Positions 44,410-54,315 are shown, counted from the stretch's first letter. The stretch: DNA of 64,000 nucleotides from JBIYSM02 sp044759095 (GCF_044759095.2 NZ_JBIYSM020000013.1:24483-88482), one strand, 5' to 3'. Program-made: numbers and translations. Notes: generated by a model from the letters alone, not told the origin.

Positions 44410-45053
44410 CCACAACCCTGGAACAACGACTGGACGCCTTCCGCCGACTGGATGACGCAAAGCTTACCTTTGCTCGCCGCGACTGGTTCCCCGGTACGAG
44501 CGGCAATCTGTCCATCAAGCTGACGGACCAGCCGCTGCAATTTGCCGTCACGGCCAGCGGCAAAGACAAAACCAAGCTCTCTCCCGAAGATTATCTGGTG
44601 GTCGATGGCGATGCGCGCCCGGTAGAGGCGACCTCCCTGAAGCCGTCGGCAGAGACACTGATTCACGCCGTCGTGTACAAAAAGTTCCCGCAAGCGGGTG
44701 CCTGCTTCCACGTACACACGGTGTGGAACAACCTCATCTCCGAGCTGTACTTTGGCCAGCGGGCCTTTTCCATCCAAGGGCAGGAGCTGATCAAGGGACT
44801 GGGGATCTGGGAAGAAAATGCCCGGATTGCCGTTCCGATTGTCGAGAATTTCGCCGATATACCCAAGCTCGCCAAAGCCATTGAAAAAGTCATTACGCCG
44901 GAGATTCCCGGCGTGCTGATCCGCAACCACGGCATCTACGCCTGGGGGGCAAACGATTTTGAGGCAAAGCGCCATCTGGAGTCATTTGAGTTTCTCTTTG
45001 AGTACCACGTGCGCTGGCTGCAGCTGCACCAGGCTGCAGTCCCCACTGCGTAA
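44406..45053 (+). CDS. mtnB: Methylthioribulose-1-phosphate dehydratase MtnB
   Basis: 215 residues, class II aldolase fold. Zinc ligands H102 and H104 are in CFHVHTVW and H175 in RNHGIYAW. It dehydrates the MtnA product. ATG overlaps the mtnX stop. The operon ends here: the usual last gene, mtnD (acireductone dioxygenase), does not follow. Confidence 0.96.
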   Translation: MTTTLEQRLDAFRRLDDAKLTFARRDWFPGTSGNLSIKLTDQPLQFAVTASGKDKTKLSPEDYLVVDGDARPVEATSLKPSAETLIHAVVYKKFPQAGACFHVHTVWNNLISELYFGQRAFSIQGQELIKGLGIWEENARIAVPIVENFADIPKLAKAIEKVITPEIPGVLIRNHGIYAWGANDFEAKRHLESFEFLFEYHVRWLQLHQAAVPTA

Positions 45054-45066
45054 TGAAAAGATGACT

Positions 45067-45100
45067 AAAAACACCAATCACAATCGATTGGTGTTTTTTT
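45067..45100. terminator. Bidirectional terminator after mtnB
   Basis: AAACACCAATC/GATTGGTGTTT (45069-45079 with 45086-45096) with T runs on both strands, between convergent genes. Confidence 0.9.
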
Positions 45101-45117
45101 ATGTACAGCGACAATCG

Positions 45118-46077
45118 TTATTTCAGTAAACCGATTTCGCGCAGACGCTGGTTGAGGAACTCACCTGCAGTGATTTCCGGAGCCTTTTGCGGATTGTCTT
45201 CCGTCACGCAGCCCGGAACCATTTTCAACAGGCAGGAAGGGTACGGATGAACGAAAAACGGCAGCGAGTAGCGGGATACTTTTGCCGCTTCCCCTTCCGG
45301 ATTCACCACGCGGTGAGTGGTCGCCGGGATGACGCCATTGGTCGCACGGGACAGCATGTCGCCGGCATCTACAACGATCTGGCCTTCCAGTGCCTCAACC
45401 CCTACCCATTCGCCGTCGTGTGTAAGAATTTCCAGACCGGACTGGGTGGCCTCGCACAGCAGGGTAATCAGATTGATATCCTCGTGTTCCGCAGCGCGTA
45501 CGGCATTCGGGTCCATGTGCGGTTCAAGCGGCGGGTAGTGGAGCGCACGCAATACGCTGTTGCCGTCCTTGATCATACGGGAGAAGTAATCCGGCTCCAG
45601 CTTGAAGTACAGAGCAAGCGCGGTCAGCATTTGCCGAGCGCAGTTCTCCAGCGCCTTGTACAGCTGCATGGTGGTTTCCTTCATGCCTTCAATTTCGTCC
45701 GCCCATACGTTCTTCGGGTATTCGTTTTCATACGGATGGCCCTCCGGCAGCTCTTGTCCCACGTGCCAGAATTCTTTCAGGTCTCCTGCTGTACGGTTTT
45801 TTGCATGCTCCTTGCCAAAGCCGGTATAACCGCGCTGGCCGCCCACGCCGACCACATACTTCTCTTTCACTTCCAGAGGAAGATTGAAAAACTGTTCAAA
45901 GTTGTCGTACGTTTTGCGAATCAAAGAGGCGTCAATTCCGTGTCCCTCAATTTTGATGAATCCGATTTGTTTTAAGCCTTCACCAAAGTCTTTTACGAAC
46001 TGTTCGCGTTGTTCAGGTGTTCCATTGATGAACAAATCCAGGTTTAGCGTCGGAATATTGGCAATGTTTTTTGCCAC
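45118..46077 (-). CDS. 2-oxoglutarate/Fe(II)-dependent oxygenase (isopenicillin N synthase family)
   Basis: About 319 residues. DIOX_N-like start (IPTLNLDLF), then a jelly roll with Fe ligands in AAEHEDINLITLL (H-x-D) and TTHRVVNP (His), and the 2OG-binding RYSLPFF. IPNS-family members carry out hydroxylation, ring closure or ethylene formation; the substrate here is unknown. GTG 46077 is preferred because GGGGGAG lies 6 bp upstream; the ATG at 46116 has no ribosome-binding site. No biosynthetic cluster surrounds it. Confidence 0.88.
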   Translation of the reverse strand: MAKNIANIPTLNLDLFINGTPEQREQFVKDFGEGLKQIGFIKIEGHGIDASLIRKTYDNFEQFFNLPLEVKEKYVVGVGGQRGYTGFGKEHAKNRTAGDLKEFWHVGQELPEGHPYENEYPKNVWADEIEGMKETTMQLYKALENCARQMLTALALYFKLEPDYFSRMIKDGNSVLRALHYPPLEPHMDPNAVRAAEHEDINLITLLCEATQSGLEILTHDGEWVGVEALEGQIVVDAGDMLSRATNGVIPATTHRVVNPEGEAAKVSRYSLPFFVHPYPSCLLKMVPGCVTEDNPQKAPEITAGEFLNQRLREIGLLK

Positions 46078-46180
46078 AGATGGCTCCCCCTCATTCACAT
46101 TTTGCCCATTCATCATAGCAGACGACTGAACAAATGTAAATTAAGAATTGATCAAATGTTCAATGGGATAGCACCTTGCA

Positions 46181-47128
46181 TCAGACGTCTTCCTTGTTCA
46201 GCAGCTCTTTAGCCGTAAATTGATCGGTAATAAAGACATTCGCATACCTGGCCGTCAGCGCTGCATGGATGGGCGCCACTTTTTTCGGCCCGCCGGCGAT
46301 GAGAATGGAATACTCCTTTCGCTTCAAATCGTTCAGCTCAATCCCGATGGTTCGCTCGTTGACGCTGTCAATGCAGATGTTCCCGTCCTTGTCAAAGAAG
46401 CGGGAACTGATATCTCCCACCGCATGTGCGTGGATGGCCTGCCGTTCTTCTTCCGAAAAATATCCCAGTCGGAACAGCAGGGACTCGGAGACCAGGCTGC
46501 CCACCGTGAACAGGGCGATGTTGGCCTGTTTGCCCAGATCCAGCACCCTGCGAATGTGACGATCCGCTTCGATCGCCTGTTTCACCGCCGGATGATCGAC
46601 AATGGCCGGAATCGGCAGGTGATGCGGCAGCGTGTCATACGCTTTTCCGAACAGGTGCAGAATTTCTGACGCGTACGTGTTCGTCTCCGACAGGCTAACG
46701 CAGCCCTTCAGTTGGACTACCCGTACATCCTTTACCTGTTTGGGCTTCAATTCCATTGCTACATGGTGCAGAGTGGTTCCCCAGGTTATTCCGATCGTGT
46801 CATTGTCCTTGACGATCTCATTCAGGTACTGGGCGGCTGCTTTCCCCAGGTGCTCCTTGACTACCTGATCATCAAACTCAGGAAGCGACACCACCAGCAC
46901 TTTCTTCAACCCGTACATCCGCGCCAGCTCCAGAGCCAACACTTCATTGTCTTCCGCCGGATCCATGATGGTGATTTGGACGATTCCGTCCGCTTTTGCC
47001 TGCTGCAGCAATCGGGAGACGGTGGGACGGGAAACCCCAAGCCGTTTGGCGATCTCCTGCTGGCTGTAGTCCAGTTGGTAATAAAGCCGGGCCGCTTCTA
47101 CAATCTTGTGCAATTTGTCTCGCTCCAT
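46181..47128 (-). CDS. deoR: SorC/DeoR-type transcriptional regulator
   Basis: 315 residues. N-terminal HTH (YSQQEIAKRLGVSRPTVSRLL, here split for length) followed by a SorC sugar-phosphate-binding domain (GITWGTTLHHVA, FTVGSLVSESLLFRLGYFS, ILIAGGPKKV). It resembles Bacillus DeoR, the deoxyribonucleoside-operon repressor, throughout. No dra-nupC-pdp genes are adjacent, so the target is elsewhere or different. Own promoter region upstream; GGAG site before the ATG. Confidence 0.88.
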   Translation of the reverse strand: MERDKLHKIVEAARLYYQLDYSQQEIAKRLGVSRPTVSRLLQQAKADGIVQITIMDPAEDNEVLALELARMYGLKKVLVVSLPEFDDQVVKEHLGKAAAQYLNEIVKDNDTIGITWGTTLHHVAMELKPKQVKDVRVVQLKGCVSLSETNTYASEILHLFGKAYDTLPHHLPIPAIVDHPAVKQAIEADRHIRRVLDLGKQANIALFTVGSLVSESLLFRLGYFSEEERQAIHAHAVGDISSRFFDKDGNICIDSVNERTIGIELNDLKRKEYSILIAGGPKKVAPIHAALTARYANVFITDQFTAKELLNKEDV

Positions 47129-47189
47129 CGTTTCTCCTTACGTTTCCTAGGCGTTTTAGCCTGTTGAAATTGCGATTTATTATATCACA

Positions 47190-47228
47190 GAAAAACCTTC
47201 CCCATCGCATGAAAAGCGAAGGGGAAGG
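47190..47228 (-). terminator. Terminator of the receptor-like gene
   Basis: CCTTCCCC/GGGGAAGG (47196-47203 with 47221-47228) with inner ATCGC/GCGA pairing, followed by TTTTTCTG on the minus strand. Confidence 0.88.
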
Positions 47229-47233
47229 CCTGT

Positions 47234-48751
47234 TCATCTCTCGAAGGAGCCGTATTTTGCAATCAGCGCGGCCATGGTTTGCGCCCGTTCCCTCAATCGT
47301 TCCGCAGAATGGACGTATTCGTCCATGATGGCTGCCGTCTCCTGTGTGGACGCGGCGGCCGCTTCGATGTGAAGGACATTCTGTTCCGCCTTTTGCCGCA
47401 GTTGGGCAATGCCGCCTGCGATCTGATTCGCGGCCGTCTGCTGCTGTTCTGCATCGGATGCGATCAAACGCAGCAGGCCGTGTATGTGGTGTACCGCCTG
47501 GTTGATGCCCTGCAGCTTTTCCTGCGCCTCCCGGGAGACGTGAACCCCATTTTGAACGACGGCAGCGTTATCCTGCATGTTTTGATTAATCAGGGCCAGG
47601 TCATCCTGAATCCGCTGTGCCAGCTCTCCGATCGATTCGACGGCCTGCGCCGTTTGCTTCGCCAGCCCTTGTACCTGACCGGCGACGATTTGAAAGGTTC
47701 TGCCGGCGGCACCTGCCCTGGCCGCTTCAATCGAGGCGTTAATGGCAACAACCGTTACGTTCTTGGCGATGTCGGCGATCGACGCGTTGATGGCTGTGAT
47801 CTCTTGCGTCCGTTCGGTCAGCTTGCCAACCTTTTCAGCCGTATCACGCGCCTGTCCGTGGATCGTCTCCATTACACCGGCGATCTGACGGACGACTGTC
47901 TCTCCGGTCGTGGCCTGCATGCGGACCTCCTCGGCGTATTCCACCGCCTGCCTGGTCGCCGCTCCGATCTGTGCGGAACGCTCCACCTGCGCTTCCACAA
48001 TCGCTTGATTGCCCAGCAGGACCTGCTTGGAATCGTGACTGCTGGCGGTAATTTCTTCGCCTCCCCGGGAGATCTGGGCCAGGGCATCACGAGTCCCTTG
48101 CGCCATCTGTGTCAGCCTTTCCACGACTTGTCCGATCTCCTTTGCAGTGGCCGCCACTTCCTTCATCAGGTCTTCGTTTTCCTGCTGCAGCTGCAGGTTT
48201 TTCTCCACTTCCCGCTCGGTCTTGGAAATGATTCTCCGCGAGCGGTTGACCAGTGAGATCATGCGTAATGCCACCACGAGCAGAACCACACTGGCGATCG
48301 CGATATCGGCAATCTGTTCGTTCCAGCGAGAGCCGTTGGAGAGTGCCGCTTCCACCGGTGCGGTCACCAGTACAAGAAGCGTGGTAACGAGCATGGACCG
48401 GCGATGAGCGTACATTCCCGCGTAGATGATGGGCAAAAGCCAAACGGCGTAGGCGGATACAGGAGCTTGGTAGAAGTAAATCCCGATGGCCACGGTGAAA
48501 TACATTTCGAGCGGAAAGATATAGTGAAAGGCTGCGCGCAGGCGGGGAACGATATACAAGAGGCAGGCAACCATATAAAAAAAGTAGGATGAAGCCGTCG
48601 CCCATACAAGATTCTGTAAAGGCAAATCAAGATAACCGGAATACAAAAGAACAAAACTCAAACCGTATAAAAGGGTAATCCCGACCCCGCTGATCTTCAG
48701 AAGCTGCCGGTTTACATCCATCATATTTTCCTGCAGTACTCTCGACTTCAA
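47234..48751 (-). CDS. Methyl-accepting-chemotaxis-like protein with polytopic N-terminus and degenerate signalling tip
   Basis: About 505 residues. Six hydrophobic segments in the first 170 residues replace the usual two-helix sensor, followed by a long coiled-coil signalling domain. The hairpin tip reads VVAINASIEAARAGAAGRTF with QVQ instead of the canonical LLALNAAIEAARAGE.GRGF and EVR, so CheA/CheW contacts may be altered. No HAMP domain is obvious. It may be a non-chemotactic membrane signalling protein. TTG 48751 is favoured by a G6 run 8 bp upstream; ATG 48724 is an alternative. Confidence 0.85.
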   Translation of the reverse strand: MKSRVLQENMMDVNRQLLKISGVGITLLYGLSFVLLYSGYLDLPLQNLVWATASSYFFYMVACLLYIVPRLRAAFHYIFPLEMYFTVAIGIYFYQAPVSAYAVWLLPIIYAGMYAHRRSMLVTTLLVLVTAPVEAALSNGSRWNEQIADIAIASVVLLVVALRMISLVNRSRRIISKTEREVEKNLQLQQENEDLMKEVAATAKEIGQVVERLTQMAQGTRDALAQISRGGEEITASSHDSKQVLLGNQAIVEAQVERSAQIGAATRQAVEYAEEVRMQATTGETVVRQIAGVMETIHGQARDTAEKVGKLTERTQEITAINASIADIAKNVTVVAINASIEAARAGAAGRTFQIVAGQVQGLAKQTAQAVESIGELAQRIQDDLALINQNMQDNAAVVQNGVHVSREAQEKLQGINQAVHHIHGLLRLIASDAEQQQTAANQIAGGIAQLRQKAEQNVLHIEAAAASTQETAAIMDEYVHSAERLRERAQTMAALIAKYGSFER

Positions 48752-48827
48752 AACCAATTCCCCCCTTTTTCCTTACTCTCTTCACTCTTTTCCAGTATTT
48801 CTCTCTGTATGAACGCTCAGGGACAGC

Positions 48828-48857
48828 AAAAAGAAGCTGAGGGGGTTTCCCCCAGCT
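48828..48857 (-). terminator. Terminator of the fadNAE operon
   Basis: AGCTG-a-GGGG / CCCC-CAGCT hairpin (48835-48857) followed by TCTTTTTGC on the minus strand. Confidence 0.8.
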
Positions 48858-48876
48858 CCTCTTCCTATCCAATTGC

Positions 48877-50655
48877 TTACAGAACGTAACCGTCTGCTTC
48901 GATGACGCGGTCCGCGATGGCGCGCTTGATGTGGATTGTGTTGATCGGGTTGCGGCGTGTCAGCTTTTTCAGGATGGAGAGACGCAGGCGCAGGTCGTCG
49001 CCCTCTTCCATCGCAGCAAGCGCCTCTTTCGCCCATGCCTCCACCTTGTCGAACGCTTCGTGCACGTAAACGGCAGTGAGATCCAGCTTTTGCTGTTCCT
49101 TCTCCAGACCGTTCTTCGCGATGGCCTTCTCCGTACGCTTCACGACGCTGTCCATCGCGTACAGCTCAATCAGCATGTCGGCTGCGATCGCCAGCAGCTC
49201 CTGCTCTTTTACAAGACCTTGCTGGTACTTCATCAGTGCAGAACCGGCAACCATCAGGATGATCTTGCGGGTCATCTCGATCAGGTGTTTCTCGACTGCA
49301 AGCGGTTCGTCCTCAATTTCAGCCGGGTAGTAGCTCATCAGCTCTTCCTGCAGGCCCATGGCGGCTTGCATCAAAGGCAGTTCGCCCTTCATCGCCTTTT
49401 TCACCAGGGTATCCGGGATCAGCAGGCGGTTGATTTCGTTTGTTCCTTCGAAGATGCGGTTGATGCGGGAATCGCGGTACATGCCCTCGATTTCATATTC
49501 CTGGATGAACCCGTACCCGCCGTGGATTTGAACGCCCTCATCCACGCAGTAGTCCAGCACTTCGGAAGCGTGCACCTTGTTGATGGAGCACTCAATCGCG
49601 TACTCGGCGATCGCCTTCGCCACTTCGCGACCGTCCTCCGCTTTTTCTCCGAGCGCGGAGAGTGCCGCATCGAACAATCCGACCGTGCGGTACACCGAGG
49701 TTTCCGCTGCGTAGATTTTCGCTGCCATGTTGGCCAATTTGTTTTTGATGATGTTGAAGGTCGCAAGCGGCGTCTTGAACTGCTTGCGTTCTTTGGCATA
49801 GGCAGTAGCCAGGTGCAGCGCGTGCTTCGCGGAACCAACCGTTCCGACCGCCAGTTTATAGCGACCCACGTTGAGGATGTTAAAGGCAATGACATGGCCT
49901 TTGCCCACTTCGCCAAGCAGGTTTTCCACCGGTACGCGCGCATCTTCCAGGATGAGCGGACGTGTAGAAGAGCACTTGATCCCCATTTTCTTCTCTTCCG
50001 CACCGACGGACACGCCTGGGAAATCGCGCTCGACGATAAACGTGGAAAAATGCTCGCCGTCCACTTTCGCGTAGACGATAAAGACGTCGGCAAATCCCGC
50101 ATTGGTAATGAATTGCTTGGTGCCGTTCAGGATGTAGTACTTGCCGTCTTCAGACAGTTTGGCCGTTGTCTTGGCACCCAGCGCATCGGAACCGGAACCC
50201 GGCTCGGTCAAGCAGTACGCCGCGATGCGTTTGCCGGAAGCGAGATCGGGCAAGTATCGGGTCTTTTGATCCTCGTTTCCGAAATAGACGATCGGCAAGG
50301 AACCGATCCCCACGTGCGCCCCAAACGTAATCGCAAATCCGCGAGCCAGGGCAAACTTTTCTCCCAGAAGAGCGGCACTGATCTTGTCAAGACTTAAGCC
50401 CTCGTACTTTTCCGGCACATCTGCTGCCAGCAGGCCCAATTCCCCTGCTTTTTTCAGCAGCTTAACAGACAGGTCGAAGTTTTGGTGCTCCAGCTCTTCC
50501 ATGTGCGGGCGCACCTCGTTGCGGATAAAGTCTTCCGTGGTATCCGCCATCATCTTTTGTTCGTCTGTGAGTTCTTCCAGCGTAAACATGTCGTCAGCGG
50601 AACCGGCATCAATCAGGAAGCTGCCGCCGCGGATCAAATCTTTGGTTTCTGCCAT
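48877..50655 (-). CDS. fadE: Acyl-CoA dehydrogenase FadE
   Basis: 592 residues. Acyl-CoA dehydrogenase core (about 30-430): CLTEPGSGSDA and FEGTNEINRLLIP with the catalytic Glu, followed by the C-terminal extension typical of Bacillus FadE (YusJ). It performs the first, FAD-dependent step of beta-oxidation. ATG 50655 has AAAAGGAGAGGG upstream. It is the last gene of fadN-fadA-fadE. Confidence 0.95.
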   Translation of the reverse strand: MAETKDLIRGGSFLIDAGSADDMFTLEELTDEQKMMADTTEDFIRNEVRPHMEELEHQNFDLSVKLLKKAGELGLLAADVPEKYEGLSLDKISAALLGEKFALARGFAITFGAHVGIGSLPIVYFGNEDQKTRYLPDLASGKRIAAYCLTEPGSGSDALGAKTTAKLSEDGKYYILNGTKQFITNAGFADVFIVYAKVDGEHFSTFIVERDFPGVSVGAEEKKMGIKCSSTRPLILEDARVPVENLLGEVGKGHVIAFNILNVGRYKLAVGTVGSAKHALHLATAYAKERKQFKTPLATFNIIKNKLANMAAKIYAAETSVYRTVGLFDAALSALGEKAEDGREVAKAIAEYAIECSINKVHASEVLDYCVDEGVQIHGGYGFIQEYEIEGMYRDSRINRIFEGTNEINRLLIPDTLVKKAMKGELPLMQAAMGLQEELMSYYPAEIEDEPLAVEKHLIEMTRKIILMVAGSALMKYQQGLVKEQELLAIAADMLIELYAMDSVVKRTEKAIAKNGLEKEQQKLDLTAVYVHEAFDKVEAWAKEALAAMEEGDDLRLRLSILKKLTRRNPINTIHIKRAIADRVIEADGYVL

Positions 50656-50710
50656 TTGTATCCCTCTCCTTTTATGAAAAATGGTTCCCGGACTTTTCAA
50701 ACCACCTAAT

Positions 50711-51889
50711 TTACAGCATTTCAAATACGCCGGCGGCCCCCATTCCTCCGCCGATACACATCGTCACGACGCCGTACTTGCCGCCGCGGCGCTTCAGCTC
50801 GTTGAGGAGGGAGACGGTCAGCTTGGCGCCGGTGCAGCCGAGCGGGTGACCCAGAGCGATAGCACCGCCGTTGACGTTAACCTTCTCCTGATCGAGGCCC
50901 AGTTCGCGGATGACCGCAAGAGACTGGGAGGCAAACGCTTCATTCAGCTCAAACAGATCGACATCGTCGACGGTCAGACCGGCCATTTTCAGCGCTTTCG
51001 GGATGGCGACGACCGGGCCGATCCCCATGACGTCCGGATCGACGCCGCCGACGGTGAAGGAAAGGAACTTCGCAATCGGCTGAGCCCCGATCTCGGCCGC
51101 TTTCTCTGCCGACATCACCAGAACAGCCGCTGCGCCGTCGCTGGTTTGCGAGGAGTTGCCCGCTGTTACCGAGCCTTGCACGTGAAATGCCGGCTTCAGT
51201 TTCGCCAGCGCTTCCATGCTGGTGTCAGGACGAACACCCTCGTCTGTGTCGAAGACGAACTCCTTTACGTGCACCTTGCCGTTCTCGTCGATTTGGTGCT
51301 GCTTGACCGTGATTGGCACAATTTCGTCCTTGAACTTGCCTGCCGCGATCGCTGCCGCCGCTCGGCGATGGCTTTGCACGGCAAACGCGTCCTGATCCTG
51401 GCGGGTGACGTTGTAGCGTTTCGCGACCTCTTCAGCCGTGTGTCCCATGCTCATGTACGCTTCCGGCATGGTTTCCACCAGCGTCGGGTTGAGTGCGACC
51501 TTGTGCCCGAGCATCGGCACCAGGCTCATGCTCTCCACCCCGCCGGCAACGACTACATCTGCGCCGCCCACCATGATTTGCTGAGCAGCGTAGGCGATGG
51601 TCTGCAGACCGGACGAGCAAAAACGGTTGACGGTAATGCCGGACACATTGGTAGGCAATCCGGCGCGAAGGCCGATCAGGCGGGCAAAGTTCATGCCCTG
51701 CTCCGCCTCCGGAACAGCGTTGCCGATAATGATATCTTCAATATCGGCCGGATTCAGCTGAGGAACGCGGCGCAGCAGATCGCTTACGACCATAGCTCCC
51801 ATATCTACGGGATGAACGTCCTTCAGACTGCCGCGCTTCGACTTCCCTACAGCGGTGCGGGCACCTGCGACGATAACTGCTTCTCTCAT
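50711..51889 (-). CDS. fadA: Acetyl-CoA acyltransferase (3-ketoacyl-CoA thiolase) FadA
   Basis: 392 residues. Catalytic C91 in VNRFCSSGLQT, H348 in IALGHPLGCTGA and C378 in MCIGGGMGAA. It cleaves 3-ketoacyl-CoA to acetyl-CoA plus a shortened acyl-CoA. GGGAGG precedes the ATG, 17 bp after fadN; same operon. Confidence 0.97.
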   Translation of the reverse strand: MREAVIVAGARTAVGKSKRGSLKDVHPVDMGAMVVSDLLRRVPQLNPADIEDIIIGNAVPEAEQGMNFARLIGLRAGLPTNVSGITVNRFCSSGLQTIAYAAQQIMVGGADVVVAGGVESMSLVPMLGHKVALNPTLVETMPEAYMSMGHTAEEVAKRYNVTRQDQDAFAVQSHRRAAAAIAAGKFKDEIVPITVKQHQIDENGKVHVKEFVFDTDEGVRPDTSMEALAKLKPAFHVQGSVTAGNSSQTSDGAAAVLVMSAEKAAEIGAQPIAKFLSFTVGGVDPDVMGIGPVVAIPKALKMAGLTVDDVDLFELNEAFASQSLAVIRELGLDQEKVNVNGGAIALGHPLGCTGAKLTVSLLNELKRRGGKYGVVTMCIGGGMGAAGVFEML

Positions 51890-51906
51890 TGGATTCCCTC
51901 CCCCTA

Positions 51907-54315
51907 CTAGTTGCGCAAAGGCTTGTTTTTGGTCAGCATGTGCTGCATGCGCTGCTGCGTCTTTGGCGTCTTGATCAGTTCGAGGAACGCTTGACGCTCC
52001 AGCTCGAGAATGTACTGCTCCGTAACCTCCGTACCGGCCGGAACACTGCCGCCGGACATGACGTAGGCGATCTTGCTGGCGATCAGCTCGTCATGCTCGG
52101 AAATGTAGCCGCTTTTCTTCATGGCGTAAACGTTTTGCCGCAGATTGGCGTACCCGGTTTCACCGATGACGCGAATCTTGCGCGGCTTCGGCGGAGTGTA
52201 CCCTTCTTTGTCCATGGTCAGCACGAGTTGCTTCGCGTCGTACAGAAGGTGGTCAGGATTGATGCTGATGCGGTCGGTCGGACGCAGGTAGCCGAGGTTG
52301 ATCGCCTCTTTTCCGCTGGTGGACACTTTCGCCGTTGCGATCGTCTCAAATGCCCGAGCCACGAACGGGAATGGATCAACCGGTACGGAACCGCCTTCCG
52401 GTACATTTTCCATCGCGCGGAACAGCATCTCCTTGGTGCCGCCCCCTCCAGGCAGCAAGCCGACGCCTACTTCAACCAAACCGAGATAGGTCTCTGCCGA
52501 CGCCTGTACGCGGTCAGCCAGATAGCATACTTCCACGCCGCCGCCAAGCGTCATGCCGAACGGAGCAGCTACTACCGGACGGTGCATGTAGCGGAGCGCG
52601 TTGCCCGCTTTGTGGAAGTTTTTCACCAGCATCTCAAGCTCGAACCAGTTTTCATCCTGTGCCTCCATCAGGGCCATCGCGAGGTTCATGCCGACACAGA
52701 AGTTTTTACCCTGGTTGCCGATAACCAGACCGAGGAAGTTGCGCTGCACTTCTTCTGCTGCAAAGCTGGCCATTTGCAGGACATCCATGCCGAGCGCATT
52801 GTGCGGGGAGGTAAACTCCAGGCAAGCCACTCCATCGCCCAGATCGATCAGCGAAGCGCCGGAGTTTTTCTTGATCAGCTTGCCCTGCTCCTTGAGTGCA
52901 GCCAGGTTGATCTTTTCCTTTTTCTCCTCGATGCCTTTGTACGCGCCGCCGATCGCAAATGCTGCGACACGCCCCTCGCTCTTTTGATAGAAGGAGGTTT
53001 TGCCGCTTGCCAGCAGTTCTTCCACCAGCGCCGGGATCGTCTCTCCCTCTTCTTTCATGCGGGCCACGGACTTCTCTACGCCGATGGCATCCCATGTTTC
53101 AAACGGACCCATTTCCCAGCCGAAGCCCCACTTCATCGCGTTATCGACCGCAACGATATCGTCGGCAATCTCGTATGCTTTTTCAGCGGAGTACAGCAGC
53201 ACTTTTTTGAAGACGCTCCAGAGGAACTCGCTTCCCTTGTCCTTGCCGTACACCAGTGCTTTCAGCTTATCCGGCAGCGTTTTGGCCGTCTTCGCCGCCT
53301 CCAGGGAAGCAAATTTTGCCTTGTTGCGCGGACGGTACTCCAGCGTGTTGTAGTCGAGGGCGAGAATTTCCTTGCCCGCTGCGGTCTTCTCCTGTTTGAA
53401 GAAGCCTTGGCCCGCCTTCTGTCCGATCCAGCGCTTTTCCACCATTTTCAAGACAAAGTCCGGTATTTCAAAGACCGCCTTTTCCGCTTCGTCCGTGCTT
53501 TTGTTTTTTACGTTGTCAGCTACGTGCACGTAGGTATCGAGGCCAACCACATCCAGCGTGCGGAACGTTGCGCTTTTTGGACGGCCGATAACTGGACCGG
53601 TCAACGCATCCACTTCATCGACACCCAATCCGAGGCGAACCATTTCCTGAATCGATACCTGCAGACCGTAGGTACCGATCCGGTTGGCGATGAAATTCGG
53701 CGTGTCCTTGCAGAGCACGGTGCCTTTGCCGAGCACGAACTCCCCGAAGTTCATCATGTATTCCACAATCGCCGGATCCGTATCGCGGCCCGGAATAATC
53801 TCAAGAAGTTTCAGATAACGCGGAGGATTGAAAAAGTGGGTGCCGAGGAAATGCTTGCGGAACTCCTCGGAACGCCCTTCGCTCATCTCGTTGATGGATA
53901 CGCCAGACGTATTGGAAGAAACGATGGTTCCGGGCTTGCGATGGGCTTCCACCGCTTCGAACACTTTTTTCTTCACCCCGAGGTTTTCCACGACGACCTC
54001 GATGATCCAGTCAACATCGCCCAGCCAGGACATATGGTCTTCCATGTTGCCGACAGTGATCAGGTCGATGTTTGCCTTGTCGTACAGCGGCGCCGGTTTC
54101 TCTTTCAGGAGACGATCCTTGCCCGCCTGCGCGATGCGATTGCGGACAGCCGGGTGTTCCAGCGTCAGCCCTTTTTTGCTCTCTTCCTCCGTCAATTCAC
54201 GCGGCACGATGTCGAGCAGATAGGTGGGGATGCCCACGTTTGCCAGATGTGCTGCAATCCCCGCTCCCATCACGCCGGAACCGAGGACAGCCGCTTTGCG
54301 AATTTTGCGTTCCAT
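51907..54315 (-). CDS. fadN: Enoyl-CoA hydratase / 3-hydroxyacyl-CoA dehydrogenase FadN
   Basis: 802 residues, bifunctional. The NAD-binding domain begins at once (LGSGVMGAGIAAHLANVG, residues 11-28), followed by the 3HCDH C-terminal domains. A crotonase-like domain in the last 300 residues contains GMTLGGGVEVCYLAD and EVGVGLLPGGGG. Domain order is that of Bacillus FadN (YusL). AGGAGG lies 7 bp before ATG 54315. It is the first gene of the operon, with FadR-type boxes upstream. Confidence 0.96.
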   Translation of the reverse strand: MERKIRKAAVLGSGVMGAGIAAHLANVGIPTYLLDIVPRELTEEESKKGLTLEHPAVRNRIAQAGKDRLLKEKPAPLYDKANIDLITVGNMEDHMSWLGDVDWIIEVVVENLGVKKKVFEAVEAHRKPGTIVSSNTSGVSINEMSEGRSEEFRKHFLGTHFFNPPRYLKLLEIIPGRDTDPAIVEYMMNFGEFVLGKGTVLCKDTPNFIANRIGTYGLQVSIQEMVRLGLGVDEVDALTGPVIGRPKSATFRTLDVVGLDTYVHVADNVKNKSTDEAEKAVFEIPDFVLKMVEKRWIGQKAGQGFFKQEKTAAGKEILALDYNTLEYRPRNKAKFASLEAAKTAKTLPDKLKALVYGKDKGSEFLWSVFKKVLLYSAEKAYEIADDIVAVDNAMKWGFGWEMGPFETWDAIGVEKSVARMKEEGETIPALVEELLASGKTSFYQKSEGRVAAFAIGGAYKGIEEKKEKINLAALKEQGKLIKKNSGASLIDLGDGVACLEFTSPHNALGMDVLQMASFAAEEVQRNFLGLVIGNQGKNFCVGMNLAMALMEAQDENWFELEMLVKNFHKAGNALRYMHRPVVAAPFGMTLGGGVEVCYLADRVQASAETYLGLVEVGVGLLPGGGGTKEMLFRAMENVPEGGSVPVDPFPFVARAFETIATAKVSTSGKEAINLGYLRPTDRISINPDHLLYDAKQLVLTMDKEGYTPPKPRKIRVIGETGYANLRQNVYAMKKSGYISEHDELIASKIAYVMSGGSVPAGTEVTEQYILELERQAFLELIKTPKTQQRMQHMLTKNKPLRN

